From: WJMB01 sp964581465
GTDB taxonomy: Bacteria > RBG-13-66-14
Direction: 5' to 3'
Assembly (NCBI GenBank): GCA_964581465.1
Contig: CAZOOP010000043.1
Span: forward strand, 1 to 34,350
DNA length: 34,350 nt
Shown here: positions 31,212 through 34,350 of the stretch, piece after piece
Layout: each line of letters opens with the position of its first letter
Position numbering within the stretch: the first letter of the stretch is position 1
Translations under genes and position numbers: made by a program
The notes under the pieces: generated by a model
What the model saw: the letters and a program-made list of their open reading frames with translations, nothing else
What the model was told of the DNA's origin: nothing
Databases searched by the model: none

Positions 31212-31495
31212 AGAGTCTCCCGCTGCTGGTCGTCCCGATCCTACTGGCGGCCTGCGAAGCCCCCGTCGAACGGGTGGGCTTCCAGGAGGCCTTCTTCGCT
31301 TACCGCGACGCGCTGGCGGAGTACCACGGCGGCGACGAGGGTCTGTCGACGGTACTAGACGGCGCCCTGCGGCCCCTGGGCTGGAGCTACACCGAGCTGC
31401 GCGAGACCCTGGAGCGTACCCGGGCCAACGATCCCGAGGGCTACCGGGCCCTGCACAACCTCTACCGCGCCCGTCGGGGACTGCCCGAGGAGTAG
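31208..31495 (+). CDS. Second small lipoprotein, unknown
   Basis: The 95-aa protein has the leader MKSLPLLVVPILLAAC (lipobox LAAC) and a helical mature part (FQEAFFAYRDALAEYHGGDE; ELRETLERTRANDPEGYRAL). It overlaps the preceding lipoprotein by ATGA and ends two bases before the kinase ATG, placing it firmly in the operon. The mature parts of the two lipoproteins have similar length and helical character but no obvious sequence identity. Confidence 0.7.
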   Translation: MKSLPLLVVPILLAACEAPVERVGFQEAFFAYRDALAEYHGGDEGLSTVLDGALRPLGWSYTELRETLERTRANDPEGYRALHNLYRARRGLPEE

Positions 31496-31497
31496 GC

Positions 31498-32211
31498 ATG
31501 GCCGACGCCGTTCAACCCGCACCCGACCGCTCCGACCCTCTCGGGGGCGGTTTCGAGGCCCTGGCCCGCGCCCTGGCTCATGAGCTGCGCAACCCGCTCA
31601 ACGCGATGCGGCTCAACCTGGAACTGTTGCGCGAGGACCTGCACGATCTCGGCGCCGGCGAGGAGACCCTGGAGATCGCCGCCAGCCTCTCCCGGGAGAT
31701 CGACCAGTTGGCCCAGATCACCACGGCCTTCCGCGACTACACCCGGCGACTGAGCCCGCGTGTCGAAGAGGTCGAATTGGGCGAACTGTGCCTGGACCTG
31801 GTGACCTTCCTGCGCCCCCAGCTCGAGGCGGCCGGGGTCAGCCTGACCCATCGTCTAACTCCGGTGACGGTGCGTGGCGATCGCACCATCCTGCGTCAGG
31901 CCGTGCTCAACCTGTTGCTCAACGCCATCGAGGCCGTAGAACGCGGTGGGGGCATCGAGGCGACCTGCGAGGCGACGGACGACGGCGGCGCCCGGATCAC
32001 CATCGCCGACGACGGCCCCGGCTTCTCCGGGGATCCCGAGGAGCACTTCCGCCTTTTCTCCTCGACCAAGGACGAAGGCACGGGGATCGGCCTGCCCCTG
32101 GCGCGTAAGATCGCCCGGGTCCACGGCGGCGAGGTGAATCTGCGCAACCGTCCCGGCGGCGGCGCCGAGGTGATTATCGAGTTGGCCGCCGCCCCGCCCG
32201 CGGACCGATGA
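31498..32211 (+). CDS. NtrB-like soluble histidine kinase without sensor domain
   Basis: The 237-aa protein begins almost directly with the phosphoacceptor helix: ALARALAHELRNPLNAMRLN (His28). The ATP-binding domain follows: N box (QAVLNLLLNAIEAV), G1 (IADDGPGF) and G2 (GTGIGLPLARKIARVHGGEV). No membrane segment, PAS or GAF domain is present, so input must come from another protein. It shares an operon with a sigma-54 response regulator, its likely target. ATG 31498 is chosen; the frame is open further upstream but only through the lipoprotein genes. Confidence 0.9.
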   Translation: MADAVQPAPDRSDPLGGGFEALARALAHELRNPLNAMRLNLELLREDLHDLGAGEETLEIAASLSREIDQLAQITTAFRDYTRRLSPRVEEVELGELCLDLVTFLRPQLEAAGVSLTHRLTPVTVRGDRTILRQAVLNLLLNAIEAVERGGGIEATCEATDDGGARITIADDGPGFSGDPEEHFRLFSSTKDEGTGIGLPLARKIARVHGGEVNLRNRPGGGAEVIIELAAAPPADR

Positions 32212-33059
32212 GCACCCTCGGGATGCCCCGGGCCTTCGGACGCACCGCCGAACTCTACCCCCTGGCCGACGGCCGGGCGGTCAAGCTCTACCGACTCGGG
32301 ATGGACGGCGGACTGGAGCGGGAGCTGGTCGCCGCCCGCCGCGCCGCCGAGGTCGGTCTGCCCGTCCCGGCGGTCCACGGGGTAGTCGAGCTCGAGGGCC
32401 GACGGGGCATCGTTTTCGACCTGATCGAGGGTCGCGACTATCAGCACCTGCTGGAGTCGGGCCGGGTCGGGATCGAAGAGACGGCCCGGCTATGCGGCCG
32501 CCTGCATCACCAGGTCCATCAGCGTCGCTGCGTCGGACTGGCCTCCCTGAAGCGACACCTGGGCGAGCGCCTGTCACGTCTCGTGGGACGCTTGCCTGTC
32601 GATACCTTGCGCGCCGCTCGAGAGCGCCTGGCCGAGCTCCCCGATGGCGACCGCCTGCTCCACGGCGATTTCCACCCCGGCAACCTGCTGCGAGCCGGGG
32701 AGGACGTCGGCGACGACGCCCGGATCATCGACTGGGTCGACGCCGCCCGGGGTGAGCCCGCCGCTGATCTGGCACGCAGCTTCGTCCTCTACAACTTCCA
32801 TGCCCGACGGCCCGACGAGCCGGCCTTCGAGCGCGGGGAGATGACGGCGCTGGCCCGGCGCTTCACCCGGTTGCAACTCGAGGCCTACGCCGAGGTCGCC
32901 GGGGAAGACCTCGACGGGCTCTACAGCAAGCTGGTTTGCTGGCTGCCGCCCGTGGCCGCCGCCAGGCTGGTCGAGGATATCCCCGGCCTCGACGAGCTGC
33001 TGATCCCCTTCTGCAACGATCTGGCCCGAGGAGACGAGCAACGATGGCTAAACCCCTGA
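32208..33059 (+). CDS. Aminoglycoside phosphotransferase (APH)-fold kinase
   Basis: The 283-aa protein has an APH-like N lobe (RAVKLYRLGMDGGLERELVA), the catalytic loop LLHGDFHPGNLL (about residues 150-161, Asp154) and the metal-binding ARIIDWVDAARGEPAADLAR. Such kinases phosphorylate small molecules or, rarely, proteins. It overlaps the histidine kinase by ATGA and the response regulator by 16 nt, so all three are translated together. Antibiotic resistance is not implied; a regulatory or metabolic substrate is as likely. Confidence 0.85.
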   Translation: MSTLGMPRAFGRTAELYPLADGRAVKLYRLGMDGGLERELVAARRAAEVGLPVPAVHGVVELEGRRGIVFDLIEGRDYQHLLESGRVGIEETARLCGRLHHQVHQRRCVGLASLKRHLGERLSRLVGRLPVDTLRAARERLAELPDGDRLLHGDFHPGNLLRAGEDVGDDARIIDWVDAARGEPAADLARSFVLYNFHARRPDEPAFERGEMTALARRFTRLQLEAYAEVAGEDLDGLYSKLVCWLPPVAAARLVEDIPGLDELLIPFCNDLARGDEQRWLNP

Positions 33060-34350
33060 TCCTGATCGTCGACGACGACGCCGAGGTCCGCCGGGCCCTG
33101 GGGCGCTCGATGAAGCGCTGGGGCTACGCCGTGCGCGAGGCCGCCGACCTGGTCGAGGGGCGCGAGCTGCTCTCCTCCGAGGAGATCGACCTGCTGCTCA
33201 CCGACCTGCGGCTGCCCACGGGCGACGGCATGGAGCTGGTGCGCCTGGCGCGCTCGCTCTCGGCCCAGACCGCCGTCATCGTCCTGACCGGCTACGGCTC
33301 CGTCGAGACCGCCGTCGAGGCGATGAAGGCTGGCGCCTACGATTACCTCACCAAACCGGTCAACCCCGAAGAGCTGCAGATCCAGACCGAGCGGGCGCTC
33401 GAGCAGAAGCGGCTGAGCGTGGACGTCCGCCGGCTACGCGCCCGCCTCGAAGACAAGCTCTCCCTGGGAAACATCATCGCCGCCAGTCCGCCGATGAAGC
33501 GCATCCTCGAGACCGTCGAGCAGCTCGCCGGCACCCAGGTGACCGTGCTGGTCAGCGGCCCCTCCGGCGTCGGCAAAGAGCTGATCGCCGACGCCATCCA
33601 GCACCGCAGCGACCGACGCGACGGCCCCTACATCAAGCTCCACTGCGCCGCCCTGGCCGAGGGCGTCCTCGAGAGCGAGCTCTTCGGGCACGAGCGTGGG
33701 GCCTTCACCGGCGCCGTCAAGCGTCACGCCGGGGTCTTCGAGCGCGCCGACGGCGGCACCCTCTTCCTCGACGAGATCGGCGAGGTGCCCACCTCGACCC
33801 AGGTCAAGCTGCTGCGAGTCCTCCAGGATCAGCGCTTCGAGCGCGTCGGCGGCGAGCAGACCCTGCAGGTCGACGTGCGCCTGATCGCCGCCACCAACAA
33901 GGACCTGCACGCCGAGGTCGCCGCCGGACGCTTCCGCGACGACCTCTTCTACCGCCTCAAGGTCGTCCAGCTTGCCGTGCCGCCCTTGGCCGAACGCACC
34001 GAGGACCTGCTGCCGATGATCAGCCGCTTCGTCGCCGAGGCCGCCCAGCGCAACCGCAGACCCGTGCGCGGCGTGACCCCGGAGGCCCTCGAACAGCTCA
34101 CCGCCTACGACTGGCCCGGTAACGTCCGCGAGCTCAAGAACACCATCGAGGGCATGGTCGCCCTGGCCCGCGGCGAGGAGCTGACCGTCGCCGACCTGCC
34201 CCCGGAGATCAAGGGCCGCGTCGAGCGCCTGGCCTCCACCGGCGAGATCCGCGTCCCCGTCGGCTGGACCATGGAGCAGATCGAGCGCGAGGCCATCCGC
34301 AAGACCCTGGCCGCCAACGACGACAACCGCACCCGCTCCGCCGAGGTGCT
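33044..34350 (+). CDS. NtrC-family sigma-54 response regulator (3' end outside window)
   Basis: 435 codons are visible with no stop. The receiver domain has the acidic pocket IVDDDAEV, phosphoacceptor Asp54 (LLLTDLRLP), Thr82 and Lys104. The AAA+ domain has Walker A GPSGVGKE (172-179), the sigma-54 contact loop GAFTGA (219-224), Walker B GGTLFLDEIGE, and DWPGNVREL. The end is cut in the DNA-binding (Fis-type) region, where EREAIRKTLAANDDNRTRSA is visible. It activates -24/-12 promoters when phosphorylated, presumably by the kinase two genes upstream. The operon's own upstream element contains such promoters. Confidence 0.95.
   Translation, partial: MAKPLILIVDDDAEVRRALGRSMKRWGYAVREAADLVEGRELLSSEEIDLLLTDLRLPTGDGMELVRLARSLSAQTAVIVLTGYGSVETAVEAMKAGAYDYLTKPVNPEELQIQTERALEQKRLSVDVRRLRARLEDKLSLGNIIAASPPMKRILETVEQLAGTQVTVLVSGPSGVGKELIADAIQHRSDRRDGPYIKLHCAALAEGVLESELFGHERGAFTGAVKRHAGVFERADGGTLFLDEIGEVPTSTQVKLLRVLQDQRFERVGGEQTLQVDVRLIAATNKDLHAEVAAGRFRDDLFYRLKVVQLAVPPLAERTEDLLPMISRFVAEAAQRNRRPVRGVTPEALEQLTAYDWPGNVRELKNTIEGMVALARGEELTVADLPPEIKGRVERLASTGEIRVPVGWTMEQIEREAIRKTLAANDDNRTRSAEV

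Overview
The window is a GC-rich bacterial chromosome segment with short operons, many 4-base ATGA or GTGA gene overlaps, TTG and GTG starts, lipoproteins, and long AT-richer intergenic islands. The gene content (Hdr/Flox-type electron-transfer proteins, a SagB-type oxidoreductase, three signal peptidase I paralogs, an NtrC-type two-component system) suggests an anaerobic member of a little-studied, possibly candidate, phylum. The taxon cannot be fixed from sequence alone.

Layout. 1-4628: the 3' end of an HdrA-like flavoprotein, then an operon for MvhD, a radical SAM enzyme, an iron-sulfur flavoprotein and an FrhB/AsrA-like ferredoxin. 5158-8654: a methyltransferase, an AT-richer repeat island, a zinc-ribbon beta-propeller membrane protein and a SagB-type oxidoreductase. 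9027-12620: two FloxB/FloxA-like (AsrA/AsrB-like) subunits, a repeat lipoprotein and tRNA-Ala(GGC) with its own promoter and terminator. 12621-14742: a second repeat island and a membrane protein. 14957-18125: remains of a restriction island (Eco57I-like C-terminus, a PIN-like membrane protein, an HsdR N-terminal stub), then a secreted DUF2141 protein. 18377-25636, all minus strand: dprA, a 99-aa protein, an AT-rich BglII-like restriction-modification pair, a LysM protein, a divergent polysaccharide deacetylase, a membrane protein and dnaN. 25826-28146: a B-box/TM protein and a third repeat island. 28147-30659: three LepB paralogs, the last without its catalytic dyad. 30927-34350: two lipoproteins, a histidine kinase, an APH-like kinase and a sigma-54 response regulator (cut by the window end).

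The main novel signal is a dispersed family of five inverted-repeat elements (752-830, 10123-10208, 23524-23620, 27899-27981, 30726-30808). Each has two perfectly complementary 20-27 bp arms, and every arm carries a near-consensus sigma-54 promoter (TTGGCAC-N5-TTGC). Each element is therefore a pair of face-to-face -24/-12 promoters about 43 bp apart. In all five copies one promoter points at the next operon, and one of those operons encodes a sigma-54 activator. Four copies sit inside a second, outer inverted repeat. The function is inferred; the sequence pattern is directly visible.

A second, unrelated family is a mosaic of AT-richer intergenic modules shared in shuffled order and orientation among the islands at 4883-4937, 6111-6645, 12851-13814 and 26873-27422.
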